Source: an uncultured Pelagibacteraceae bacterium (lineage in GTDB: Bacteria; Pseudomonadota; Alphaproteobacteria; Pelagibacterales; Pelagibacteraceae). Taken from it: 64,000 bases of DNA. The notes under the pieces are model-generated. The model was not told the DNA's origin. It did no database searches and saw only the letters and a list, made by a program, of their open reading frames with translations. This document shows positions 16,631 through 25,764 of this stretch, piece by piece. Numbering within the stretch: position 1 is the stretch's first letter; every line of letters begins with the position of its first letter. A program made the translations under genes and the position numbers. The stretch spans positions 1 through 64,000 of the forward strand of contig CACGBZ010000002.1 in NCBI GenBank assembly GCA_902571425.1. Reading direction: 5' to 3'.

Positions 16631-18109
16631 TTGAAAAAATTTATTATCTCGATAGACCAGGGGACAACTTCCTCGAGGGTAGTACTTTTTGATATTAAAG
16701 GAAATATTCAGTTTATATCTCAATACGAATTTAAACAATATTTTCCAAAAAATGGTTGGGTAGAGCACAATCCAAATGAAATTTGGTTGACAACACTTAA
16801 AGCGTTAAAACAAGTAATCAAAAAAGCAAAAAGTTTAAAAGGTCATATACTTACAATTGGAATTACAAATCAAAGAGAAACTACAATTTTGTGGAATAAA
16901 AAAACTGGAAAACCTATTTATAATGCAATCGTTTGGCAAGATAGAAGAACCCAAGAATATTGTAAATCTCTAAAGAATAAAAATTATGAAAATACTTTTA
17001 GAAAAAAAACAGGATTATTTATAGATCCTTATTTTTCAGCCACTAAAATAAAATGGATTTTAGATAATGTAAAAGTTTCAAAAAAGTTACTAAAAACTAA
17101 TAATTTATTATTTGGAACAGTAGATACCTTCTTAATCTGGAAATTAACTAAAGGTAAACACCATTTAACCGAAGCTACCAACGCAAGTAGAACCATGTTG
17201 TTTAATATCAATAACAATAAATGGGATAATGAAATTTTACAGAAATTAAAAATTCCAAGAAGCATCTTGCCAAGGGTAAAAAATTCTGCAGATAATTTTG
17301 GAAAAACAGACAAGAGAATTACAGGAAAAGAATTACCCATTTCAGCTGTTTTAGGAGATCAACAAGCAGCTGCTGTAGGACAAGCTTGTTTTGAAAAAGG
17401 ATCAATTAAAAGCACCTATGGTACAGGCGCTTTTATAATTATGAATACTGGATCAAAAAAAATTAATTCAAAAAATAAGTTATTAACTACAATTTGTTAT
17501 CGATTGAACAATAAGACTACGTATGCTCTTGAAGGATCTATTTTCATAGCTGGAGCAGGGGTGCAATGGTTAAGGGATAAAATTAAATTAATTAATAATG
17601 CGTATGAAACTGAAAAAATAGCTAAATCAACAAAAAGCAATAATGAAGTTTATGTTGTCCCAGCTTTTAGTGGAATAGGTGCACCTTATTGGAGACCTGA
17701 TGCAAGAGGTTTAATAACAGGACTTACTAGAGATAGTGATTGGAAAACTTTAGTGAGAGCAACCGTCGAGTCAGTTGCTTATCAAAGTAATGACTTATTT
17801 TATTCAATGAATAAAGATGGTTTAAAACCCAGAATAGTTAAAATTGATGGTGGTATGGTTGCTAATAATTGGTTTTCACAATTTTTGGCAAATACAATTA
17901 ATTTAAAAGTAGTTCGACCTAAAATTTTAGAAACAACTGCTCTCGGAGCCGCGTTGTTAGCAGGTTATCAAATAGGAAAATTTAAATCATTAAATCATAT
18001 TAAAAATACGTGGAGAAAAGATAAGGAATTTATACCAAAAATTGATAAAAAATTGAGAAATCACTTATTGCAAGGTTGGCAGCAAGCAATTAAAAAAACT
18101 TTAGCATAA
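16631..18109 (+). CDS. glpK: Glycerol kinase
   Basis: This 492-residue FGGY-family kinase has the phosphate-binding start ISIDQGTTSSRVVLFD, GITNQRETTILWNKKTGKPI, VWQDRR, STYGTGAFIIMNTG and GGMVANNWFSQFLA, all typical of GlpK. It would phosphorylate glycerol to glycerol 3-phosphate. The start is TTG at 16631, 4 bases after the permease stop, and the protein begins exactly where other glycerol kinases do. It is in one run with the transporter and a GpsA-like gene. The protein is very lysine-rich. Confidence 0.92.
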   Translation: MKKFIISIDQGTTSSRVVLFDIKGNIQFISQYEFKQYFPKNGWVEHNPNEIWLTTLKALKQVIKKAKSLKGHILTIGITNQRETTILWNKKTGKPIYNAIVWQDRRTQEYCKSLKNKNYENTFRKKTGLFIDPYFSATKIKWILDNVKVSKKLLKTNNLLFGTVDTFLIWKLTKGKHHLTEATNASRTMLFNINNNKWDNEILQKLKIPRSILPRVKNSADNFGKTDKRITGKELPISAVLGDQQAAAVGQACFEKGSIKSTYGTGAFIIMNTGSKKINSKNKLLTTICYRLNNKTTYALEGSIFIAGAGVQWLRDKIKLINNAYETEKIAKSTKSNNEVYVVPAFSGIGAPYWRPDARGLITGLTRDSDWKTLVRATVESVAYQSNDLFYSMNKDGLKPRIVKIDGGMVANNWFSQFLANTINLKVVRPKILETTALGAALLAGYQIGKFKSLNHIKNTWRKDKEFIPKIDKKLRNHLLQGWQQAIKKTLA

Positions 18110-18114
18110 TATTT

Positions 18115-19077
18115 ATGAAAAAAGTTTTAATAATTGGAGCAGGGGCAATGGGTGCAGCTTTTTCTGTTCCTTTAATTGACAATAATCAAAAAGTAATTTT
18201 GACTGAACCATATAACCTAAATTTACTAAAGAAATTAAAAAATAAAAAAAAATTTCATCCAGCTCTGAAAATTAACTTATCAAATAAACTTAATCTTAAG
18301 AAATTTAATCCTGAACTTCTAAATGAAAAATGGGATTTAATAGTCGTTGCTGTAAGCTCAGTAGGTATAGACATGATAAAAAACTATCTAAAAGATCTTA
18401 AACAAAAAACTTTAATACTTGTTTTAACAAAAGGTTTGAAATTTCAAAAGAAAAGTAAAAAATTAATTAGTATGTCTGAGCAATTAAATTTAAATAAAAA
18501 AAATTTAAACATTTCAATATTAAAAGGACCTTGTTTAGCAAAAGAATTAGCGAGAAAGGTAAAAAGTTATACTGTAATAGCAAATAAAAATATAAGTATT
18601 GCTAAAAAAATTGGAAAAATGATTTCAACTAATTATTACAAAACAGAATATTCATCAGATGTAAAAGGTGTTGAGTTTTCCTCTGCTATTAAGAATATTT
18701 ATTCAATGATAATTGGATCTGGTCAAGGAAATAACACTTCCTCTGCTTTATTTAGAAAATCAATAGATGAAATGAAATATTTAATTAAATTTTTTAGAGG
18801 AAGAGAAGAAACGGTTTATGGTTTGGCTGGTATTGGAGATCTTTATGTGAGTGCTGTAGGTGGCAGAAATAGCAAAATGGGAGAATACTTAGGTAAAGGA
18901 TTTTCTTTTAAAAATGCTAAAAAGAAATTTATGAGAAATAATACCATTGAAGGAGCCGATTTAGCCAATGAAATTGCACCCTACATTTTAAGAAAAATTA
19001 ATAAGAAAAAAATCCCATTAATGATTGCATTATTAAATGCAATTACTAAAAATAAAAAATTAAAAATAAATTATTAA
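18115..19077 (+). CDS. gpsA: NAD(P)-dependent glycerol-3-phosphate dehydrogenase (GpsA-like, divergent)
   Basis: This 320-residue protein has an N-terminal Rossmann motif (KVLIIGAGAMGAAFSVPL), the GPCLAKELA element corresponding to GPTFAKEVA in GpsA, a conserved lysine region (SSAIKNIYSMIIG) and a C-terminal GLAGIGDLYVSAVGGRNSKMG block. It would interconvert glycerol 3-phosphate and dihydroxyacetone phosphate. With GlpK 5 bases upstream it could complete glycerol use, a job usually done by GlpD. It is divergent from typical GpsA, so a second copy may exist elsewhere. It ends 3 bases before the convergent tmm gene. Confidence 0.8.
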   Translation: MKKVLIIGAGAMGAAFSVPLIDNNQKVILTEPYNLNLLKKLKNKKKFHPALKINLSNKLNLKKFNPELLNEKWDLIVVAVSSVGIDMIKNYLKDLKQKTLILVLTKGLKFQKKSKKLISMSEQLNLNKKNLNISILKGPCLAKELARKVKSYTVIANKNISIAKKIGKMISTNYYKTEYSSDVKGVEFSSAIKNIYSMIIGSGQGNNTSSALFRKSIDEMKYLIKFFRGREETVYGLAGIGDLYVSAVGGRNSKMGEYLGKGFSFKNAKKKFMRNNTIEGADLANEIAPYILRKINKKKIPLMIALLNAITKNKKLKINY

Positions 19078-19080
19078 TTT

Positions 19081-20412
19081 TTATTTGTTTAAAAAAGTTT
19101 TCATTGAGTCATCCATCGCTTTTTCCCAAGGTGTGTGATGGATTGGTGCAACTGATCCAGTCACAGGAGATGAAAATGATTTATTTCTATAAGTTAGAAT
19201 ATCCTCTACTTTATGATGTTCCCATTCTTTGAAATGTTTTCTAATTAATTCAAAATCAATTTTAGGATAATCGGACATCTCATGAAGTTCTTTGGTATAC
19301 TCAGTTTGAAAATCAATCATTTGATCAGGATTTTCTAATTTTTCCTCCATTGAAACCCACTTATTAATGTCTTTATCCATTTCGTCATTACTAGGCATTT
19401 TGATTTTCCCCATGATTACATCTCTTGCATACCATCCTTGACAATCAAACATATTAAATGTGTGAAACTGATCCTGCATACCTAAATATAAAAGTTTATG
19501 ATTATCTTGCCACACAACTCCTTTGTAAAGTTTTGGTGGATATAATCTGTTATGTGTTTTTAATTTTAAACTTTCATCTAAAAATGGGAAATGATGAAGA
19601 TATCCAGTGCATAAGATAACTACATCGGCATTTTGTTCTGTTCCGTCTTTAAATATAGCTTTTTTTCCATCTAACCTATCTAAGTAATGAACTTCTTTCA
19701 TTCCTTTTGGCCATTTAAAGCCCATTGGGTTATGCCTGTAACCGATTGTTACACTTTTAGCGCCATATTTATTACACTGCAGGGCTACATCTTCAGCTGA
19801 ATAACTGCTCCCCAAAACAATTACATCTTTTCCTCTAAACTCTTCTGCATCTCTAAAATCATGTGAGTGCATTATTCTTCCCGGGAAAGAATTCATTCCT
19901 TCGTACTCAGGAATAAAAGGCACAGAAAAATGACCTGTAGAGACTACCACATAATCGAATGTATCATTTAAAACTTTATTATTTACTTTGTCCTGGTAGC
20001 TAATTTCAAACTTATCATTTTTATAAACAGTGTTTGTGACTCTTGTATTAAATTTAATCTTACTTTTTATATTTCCCTTGCTCACTCTTCCTAAAATATA
20101 ATTTTGCAGTACTTCTCTTGGAGGGAAAGAGGGAATTGGTTTTCCAAAATGTTCATCAAAAGAATAATCAGCAAATTCTAAACACTCTTTAGGTCCATTA
20201 GACCACAAGTATCTGTACATACTGTTAGGTACAGGATCTCCATATTGATCTGAACCAGTTCTCCAGTTGTAGTTCCATAGACCACCCCAACTTTCTTGTT
20301 TTTCAAAGCAAACTATTTCAGGAATTTTTTCTCCCTTTTTTTCTAAATGTTCAAATGCTCTTAAAATTGAAAGTCCACATGGACCAGCGCCTATGATTGC
20401 TGCTTTTGGCAT
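19081..20412 (-). CDS. tmm: Trimethylamine monooxygenase (flavin-containing)
   Basis: This 443-residue flavin monooxygenase has an FAD motif (AAIIGAGPCGLSILRAF), the FMO signature FPGRIMHSHDF, the NADPH site VIVLGSSYSAEDVALQC and the C-terminal CTGYLHHFPF. The sequence YRYLWSNGPKECLEFADY and MFDCQGWYARDVIMG match bacterial Tmm closely. It oxidises trimethylamine to TMAO with NADPH and O2. A longer ORF start (20460) is possible, but the ATG at 20412 has an AGGAAAA ribosome site and gives the family-typical N-terminus. It lies about 8 kb from tdm and convergent with gpsA. Confidence 0.93.
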   Translation of the reverse strand: MPKAAIIGAGPCGLSILRAFEHLEKKGEKIPEIVCFEKQESWGGLWNYNWRTGSDQYGDPVPNSMYRYLWSNGPKECLEFADYSFDEHFGKPIPSFPPREVLQNYILGRVSKGNIKSKIKFNTRVTNTVYKNDKFEISYQDKVNNKVLNDTFDYVVVSTGHFSVPFIPEYEGMNSFPGRIMHSHDFRDAEEFRGKDVIVLGSSYSAEDVALQCNKYGAKSVTIGYRHNPMGFKWPKGMKEVHYLDRLDGKKAIFKDGTEQNADVVILCTGYLHHFPFLDESLKLKTHNRLYPPKLYKGVVWQDNHKLLYLGMQDQFHTFNMFDCQGWYARDVIMGKIKMPSNDEMDKDINKWVSMEEKLENPDQMIDFQTEYTKELHEMSDYPKIDFELIRKHFKEWEHHKVEDILTYRNKSFSSPVTGSVAPIHHTPWEKAMDDSMKTFLNK

Positions 20413-20489
20413 AGAAATTTTCCTATCATTAATAAATTTATAAATATATCTTACTAACAATTTTAAAAAAAATAAAATTATATTTTATT

Positions 20490-21647
20490 ATGGGTATTAA
20501 TTGGAATTATCCAACCACTATGTGGATAGGAGAAAATAGAATTGAAGATTTATCCTTAGCCTGTAAAGAGTTAAATATTTCAAATCCATTATTTGTAACT
20601 GACAAGGATTTAATTAACTTAGATTTAACAAAAAATATAATATTAAGATTAAAAAAAAGTTTTGGAAATTTAGCTACCTTTTCTAATTTTACGGGAAATC
20701 CAATTGGAGAAAATGTAGAGGAAGGTGTTAAAGTTTATAATACCTCGGACTGTGATGGCGTAATAGCTTTAGGAGGCGGAAGTGGTTTAGATGTTGGAAA
20801 AGCTATAGCATTTATGTGTAATCAATCTCGACCTTTATGGGATTTCGAAGACATTGGTGATTACTGGACAAGAGCTGATAGTTCTAAAATTTCAAAAATT
20901 ATTGCAGTTCCAACCACTGCTGGAACAGGATCTGAAACAGGTAGAGCATCTGCAATTATAAATAAAGAAACAGGTGCAAAAAAAATTATTTTTCACCCAA
21001 AAATGTTACCTTCGATTGTTATTTTAGACCCTTTACTTACATTAGATTTATCTCCAAGATTAACAGCAGCAACAGGAATGGATGCACTTGCACATAATTT
21101 AGAAGCGTTTTGTGCACCAGGATTTCATCCAATGGCTGATGGTATGGCAATAGAAGGAATGAAACTAATTAAAAATTCATTAATTAAAGCATTTATAAAT
21201 GGAAAAGATATTAACGCTAGAATGGATTTACTTTCAGCTGCTTCAATGGGTTCGACTGCATTTCAGAAGGGACTGGGAGCAATTCATTCATTGAGCCACC
21301 CAGTAAACGGTAAATTCAATGTTCATCACGGCTTATCAAACGCAATATTTATGCCTTATGTTTTAACATTTAATAAACCTTCAATCGAAAATAAAATCAT
21401 ATCGATTTGTGATTATCTTAATTTAAATAAAAATTTTGATAGTTTTTTAAATTGGATTTTGGAATTAAGAAAAAATTTAAATATTCCACACAAATTATCA
21501 GATGTGATGGATTGTAATAATATTGATTTAGATGAACTTTCTTTAATGGCATTTGAAGATCCATCTAAAGGAGGAAATCCTAAGAAATTAAGTCAAAATG
21601 ATTTAAAAGAAATGTATATAAAAAGCATTTCTGGAGAATTATTTTAA
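20490..21647 (+). CDS. Iron-containing alcohol dehydrogenase
   Basis: This 385-residue group III (Fe) alcohol dehydrogenase has the NAD-binding GVIALGGGSGLDVGKAIAF, the PTTAGTGSETG loop and the metal ligands in GMDALAHNLEA and AIHSLSHPVNGKFNVHHG. It would oxidise a short alcohol or reduce an aldehyde in the cytoplasm. An Fe-ADH has been proposed for methanol or formaldehyde conversion in SAR11; the setting among TMA/TMAO genes fits such a role but does not prove it. It overlaps the next gene by one base and is divergent from tmm. Confidence 0.88.
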   Translation: MGINWNYPTTMWIGENRIEDLSLACKELNISNPLFVTDKDLINLDLTKNIILRLKKSFGNLATFSNFTGNPIGENVEEGVKVYNTSDCDGVIALGGGSGLDVGKAIAFMCNQSRPLWDFEDIGDYWTRADSSKISKIIAVPTTAGTGSETGRASAIINKETGAKKIIFHPKMLPSIVILDPLLTLDLSPRLTAATGMDALAHNLEAFCAPGFHPMADGMAIEGMKLIKNSLIKAFINGKDINARMDLLSAASMGSTAFQKGLGAIHSLSHPVNGKFNVHHGLSNAIFMPYVLTFNKPSIENKIISICDYLNLNKNFDSFLNWILELRKNLNIPHKLSDVMDCNNIDLDELSLMAFEDPSKGGNPKKLSQNDLKEMYIKSISGELF

Positions 21648-22435
21648 TGAAAAAAATATTGATAGCAGAAGGAAACTTGCGAAAAGAAAATCAAAGTTTT
21701 TCTGAGGCTGGAATTCAAACACATACAGAAAGTCTTAAAGATAGTTTGGCTTATTTCACTGATAAGTTAGAAACCCACGTGGTTAATCCTTCATCAGATG
21801 AAAACATCGATAAAAATATTGATGCACTCGAAAGCTACGATGGCCTTATTTGGGGCGGAAGTAGTTTAAATATTTATAACAATACCCCAGAAATAAAAAG
21901 ACAAATTGAATTTATGAAAGAGTGTCAGAAAAAAATTAAAAAAATTTTAGCAATATGTTGGGGTATGCAGGTCGCTGTGACCGCAGCAGGAGGGGAGGTA
22001 AAAAAAGCGACAAAAGGATCTCATCGAGGTATTGCCTCAAATATAGAAATTAATGAAAAAGGTTTAAATCATCCACTCTATAAAAATAAAGATCAAAAAT
22101 TCAATACACCAGCATTTAATTTTGATGAAGTAGTTACAATGCCAGAAAATTCAATTTTATTAGCCTCAAACTCAATTAATAACGTTCAAGGAATAAATTT
22201 CAAAGTTGGTAAGTGTAATATATGGGGCCTTCAATACCACCCTGAGATTACTTATAATAAAATGATCAATTTGATTATTTTCAGAAAAAAAAGACTTTTA
22301 GAAAAAGGTGCATTTAAAGATGAGAATGAGATAAAGAATCACATTAAACACATAGAAACTGAGAATAATAAATTAGATAAAGTTTCTAGAATGAGAGAAT
22401 TAGAGAATTGGTTAAACTACTTAAATTTAGAATAA
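21647..22435 (+). CDS. Class I glutamine amidotransferase-like protein
   Basis: The 262-residue protein has the triad of class I amidotransferases: the nucleophile in [15 protein letters not shown] and the His/Glu pair in [11 protein letters not shown]. It resembles the stand-alone GuaA-type amidotransferase domain and gamma-glutamyl hydrolases. It is coupled to the Fe-ADH gene (ATG overlaps the stop) and overlaps the end of fhs by 9 bases on the opposite strand. In this setting hydrolysis of a gamma-glutamyl amide is a reasonable idea, but the substrate is unknown. Confidence 0.8.
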   Translation: MKKILIAEGNLRKENQSFSEAGIQTHTESLKDSLAYFTDKLETHVVNPSSDENIDKNIDALESYDGLIWGGSSLNIYNNTPEIKRQIEFMKECQKKIKKILAICWGMQVAVTAAGGEVKKATKGSHRGIASNIEINEKGLNHPLYKNKDQKFNTPAFNFDEVVTMPENSILLASNSINNVQGINFKVGKCNIWGLQYHPEITYNKMINLIIFRKKRLLEKGAFKDENEIKNHIKHIETENNKLDKVSRMRELENWLNYLNLE

Positions 22436-24109
22436 ACCTTCTATTTCACCTTTGTTATTTAATTTTATTGAGTCGGCCGCAGGTACTCTTGGAAGTCCTG
22501 GCATTGTCATAATTTCTCCACACACAACAACTATAAATTCTGCACCAGAAGAAAGTCTTACCTCTCTTACAGGTAAAACATGACCTGTGGGTGCACCTTT
22601 TAAATTTGGATCTGTTGAAAAACTGTATTGAGTTTTTGCAATACAAACAGGTAACTTACCATAACCCTTTTCTTCAAAATCTTTTAATTGTTGTCTAACT
22701 TTTGTATCTGCTACCACTTCAGAGGCACTATAAATTTCTTGTGCGATTTTTTCTATTTTTTTGAATAATGGAAGATCATCCTCATATAAAAATTTAAATG
22801 TGTCTTTTTTATCTTCACAAATTTCTGTCACATTTTTAGCTAGTTCAACAGTTCCCTCACTTCCATTTGACCAATGAGTACATCTAGAAGCTTTCACTCC
22901 TTGAGTTTCACAAAAATCTAACAATGTTTTCATTTCATCTTCTGTATCAGTAATAAAATGATTAACCGCAACAGTAACAGGTAATCCAAATTTTCGAATG
23001 TTATTAATATGTCTACGTAAATTTACCATTCCCTCTTTTAGTGCTGGTACATTTTCTTTTTTTAAATCTTCTTTAGCAACACCTCCATGCATTTTAAGTG
23101 CTCTTATTGTTGCTACAATAACTACGCAATCTGGTTTTAGATTTGACTTTCTGCACTTAATATCTAAAAATTTTTCAGCTCCTAAATCAGCTCCAAATCC
23201 TGCCTCTGTTACAACGTAGTCAGCTAATTTTAGTCCTGCTTTAGTTGCAATAACTGAGTTACATCCATGAGCAATATTTGCAAAAGGGCCACCATGAATT
23301 ATCGCTGGATTGTTTTCTAAAGTTTGAGTTACATTAGGTCTTATTGCTTCTTTAAGCAAAACTGTCATTGGACCTTGTGCATTTAAATCTTTTGCATAAA
23401 TCGCTTTCTTATCCCTAGTATAACCAATTGTAATATTTCCAATTCTGTTTTCTAAATCTTTTAAGTCTGTTGCTAAACAAAAAATAGCCATCAGCTCAGA
23501 TGCAACTGTAATATCAAAACTATCTTGTCTTGGGTATCCATTAGCTACTCCTCCAAGATCAACAATAATAGATCTTAAAGATCTATCATTCATATCCATT
23601 ACCCTTCTCCAAACTATTCTTCTAACATCAATATTAAGTTTATTACCCCAATAAATATGATTATCAATTAATGCAGACAGTAAATTATGTGCGGACGTAA
23701 TAGCATGAAAGTCACCTGTAAAATGAAGATTGATTTGTTCCATTGGTACTACTTGCGCATAACCACCACCAGCAGCTCCACCCTTCATTCCAAAAGATGG
23801 ACCAAGACTTGGTTCCCTTAAACAAACAATAGATTTTTTTCCAATTTTATTTAAACCGTCATTTAAACCAACGGAAGTTGTAGTTTTACCCTCCCCAGCA
23901 GGAGTGGGAGTGATTGCTGTAACTAAAATTAATTTACCATTTTCTTTTTTTAGAGTATTTAAATATTCTAGATTTATTTTGGCTATGTGTCTTCCCATTG
24001 GACTAAAAGCAAAATTTTCATCTGGTACTCCAACCTTAGAAAGAATATCTTTTATTGGTTGCATCTTAGCTTCTCGAGCTATTTGAATGTCTGATTTTAC
24101 ATCGCTCAT
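22427..24109 (-). CDS. fhs: Formate-tetrahydrofolate ligase
   Basis: The 560-residue protein has the P-loop [11 protein letters not shown] (about 68-77), [35 protein letters not shown] and the [13 protein letters not shown]-terminal block, all standard for Fhs (FtfL). It joins formate to THF with ATP, or runs backwards to give formate and ATP from formyl-THF. It lies next to the tetrameric oxidase genes, so it would handle C1 units from methylated amines. It is divergent from soxB/mgdA (128-base spacer, AT-rich, no clear structure seen) and its end overlaps the amidotransferase gene. Confidence 0.95.
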   Translation of the reverse strand: MSDVKSDIQIAREAKMQPIKDILSKVGVPDENFAFSPMGRHIAKINLEYLNTLKKENGKLILVTAITPTPAGEGKTTTSVGLNDGLNKIGKKSIVCLREPSLGPSFGMKGGAAGGGYAQVVPMEQINLHFTGDFHAITSAHNLLSALIDNHIYWGNKLNIDVRRIVWRRVMDMNDRSLRSIIVDLGGVANGYPRQDSFDITVASELMAIFCLATDLKDLENRIGNITIGYTRDKKAIYAKDLNAQGPMTVLLKEAIRPNVTQTLENNPAIIHGGPFANIAHGCNSVIATKAGLKLADYVVTEAGFGADLGAEKFLDIKCRKSNLKPDCVVIVATIRALKMHGGVAKEDLKKENVPALKEGMVNLRRHINNIRKFGLPVTVAVNHFITDTEDEMKTLLDFCETQGVKASRCTHWSNGSEGTVELAKNVTEICEDKKDTFKFLYEDDLPLFKKIEKIAQEIYSASEVVADTKVRQQLKDFEEKGYGKLPVCIAKTQYSFSTDPNLKGAPTGHVLPVREVRLSSGAEFIVVVCGEIMTMPGLPRVPAADSIKLNNKGEIEGLF

Positions 24110-24237
24110 GAATAATCCTTTAAATTAAAAACGTTTACCTGTGACTTCTTATCCTTTTTTGAGATATTTGGAAACTTCTAAAAAATATATATAAAAAAAA
24201 TAAGCACTATTTATATTCTTTGTTATAAAATTATTGC

Positions 24238-25494
24238 ATGCAGAAGTATTCAATATTTAATTTAGTTAAAAATGCATTTTCTAATCATCAAAATTGGGAT
24301 TTAGCCTGGAAAGATCCAACACCTAAGGAAGAATACGATGTTGTAATTATAGGAGGTGGCGGCCATGGACTAGCTACAGCGTATTATCTTGCTAAAGAAC
24401 ATAACATTACAAAAGTTGCAATTATCGAGAAAGGTTGGATTGGAGGAGGAAATGTAGGACGTAACACTACAATAATTAGATCCAATTATATGCACGATGA
24501 AAATGGTTTGTTCAGTGAGTTCGGAATGGATTTATGGAGAAAGATGAGTCAGGATTTGAACTACAATGTAATGTTTTCTCCAAGAGGAATAATTAACCTT
24601 GCACACTCTGATGCACAAATGAATGCTTACGCAAGAAGAGGAAATTCGATGAGGTTAAATGGAATTGATGCAGTTCTTTTAAATAGAGAACAAGTTAAAG
24701 AAATTATTCCAATGGCTGATTTTTCTGACAACGTAAGATTTCCAATTTTTGGTGGTTTGATGCAACCAAGCGCAGGTACAGCAAGACATGATGCTGTTGC
24801 ATGGGGTTATGCACGTCAGGCAGATTCAATGGGGGTAGATATTATTCAGAATTGTGAAGTAATTGGATTTGATGTTTCAGCGGGAAAAATAAATGGTATT
24901 AGAACTTCACGTGGAAATATTAAAGCAAAAAAAGTTGGTTTATGTGTTGCTGGTAGCACAAATATATTAGCTGAAAAATTAAATATGACTTTACCAATTG
25001 AAACTCATTTGCTTCAAGCATGTGTTTCTGAACCAATTAAACCAGTGCTGGATAATGTAGTTACATTTGGTGCAGGACATTTTTATGTAAGTCAGTCAGA
25101 TAAAGGTGAGATGGTAATGGGTGGTGATCTTGATGGATACAATAGTTATGCTCAGAGAGGAAATTTACCAACATTGCAACACGTTTTAACTGAGGGAATA
25201 GCGATGATGCCGTTTTTAAGTAAATTAAAAATGTTGAGAACTTGGGGTGGTATAATGGATATGTCAATGGATGGTTCACCAATTATTGATAAAACACATA
25301 TTGAAGGATTGTATTTAAATTGTGGATGGTGCTACGGAGGATTTAAAGCGACGCCTGCATCAGGATGGACATTTGCCCACACAATTGCACAAGATAGAGT
25401 TCACGAATTAAATGCTGGTTATAGTTTAAATAGATTTAGTACTGGCCATCTTATTGATGAAAAGGGACTTGGAACAAAAACCTGGATATCGTAA
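24238..25494 (+). CDS. soxB: Sarcosine oxidase beta subunit / N-methylglutamate dehydrogenase A
   Basis: The 418-residue flavoprotein has the SoxB layout: an FAD motif YDVVIIGGGGHGLATAYYLA, GGGNVGRNTTIIRSNY, and the histidine in GTARHDAVAWGYARQA that carries covalent FMN in heterotetrameric sarcosine oxidases. The start is followed by the usual SoxB leader (YSIFNLVKNAFSNHQNW). SoxBDAG and MgdABCD are homologous and cannot be told apart by eye. With gmaS and mgsABC in the window, N-methylglutamate is a strong alternative substrate (gene then mgdA). It is the first of four tightly packed genes. Confidence 0.85.
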   Translation: MQKYSIFNLVKNAFSNHQNWDLAWKDPTPKEEYDVVIIGGGGHGLATAYYLAKEHNITKVAIIEKGWIGGGNVGRNTTIIRSNYMHDENGLFSEFGMDLWRKMSQDLNYNVMFSPRGIINLAHSDAQMNAYARRGNSMRLNGIDAVLLNREQVKEIIPMADFSDNVRFPIFGGLMQPSAGTARHDAVAWGYARQADSMGVDIIQNCEVIGFDVSAGKINGIRTSRGNIKAKKVGLCVAGSTNILAEKLNMTLPIETHLLQACVSEPIKPVLDNVVTFGAGHFYVSQSDKGEMVMGGDLDGYNSYAQRGNLPTLQHVLTEGIAMMPFLSKLKMLRTWGGIMDMSMDGSPIIDKTHIEGLYLNCGWCYGGFKATPASGWTFAHTIAQDRVHELNAGYSLNRFSTGHLIDEKGLGTKTWIS

Positions 25495-25764
25495 ATGCTT
25501 TACATAAATTGCCCGCACTGTGGAATGAGATCTCAAAATGAATTTTCATATGGTGGTGATGCAAGCGTTAAACGACCGGAACTTAATAAAGAAGTTTCTG
25601 ATCAAGAATGGGATAACTTTGTTTATAATAGAAAAAGTTTGAGAGGTAAGCATCTAGAGCTTTGGCAACATATTTCTGGATGTAGACAATGGATAAAGGT
25701 TGAGAGAGATACTGCAACACATGAAATTTTCAGAACCTATAAAGCTGATGAGGAAGTTGCTTAA
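25495..25764 (+). CDS. soxD: Sarcosine oxidase delta subunit / MgdB
   Basis: This 89-residue protein is a SoxD-type zinc subunit: INCPHCGMRSQNEFSYGGDA at the start, then WDNFVYNRKSLRGKHLELW and HISGCRQWIKVERDT. The zinc ligands are probably the two CxxC cysteines together with the histidine and cysteine in HISGC. It starts immediately after the beta-subunit stop and ends overlapping the alpha-subunit ATG by one base. Its role is structural within the four-subunit oxidase. Confidence 0.88.
   Translation: MLYINCPHCGMRSQNEFSYGGDASVKRPELNKEVSDQEWDNFVYNRKSLRGKHLELWQHISGCRQWIKVERDTATHEIFRTYKADEEVA

Noticed and set aside
20413-20460. Longer start for tmm
   Set aside because: The added 16 residues are basic and not family-like, and the ATG at 20412 has its own ribosome site.
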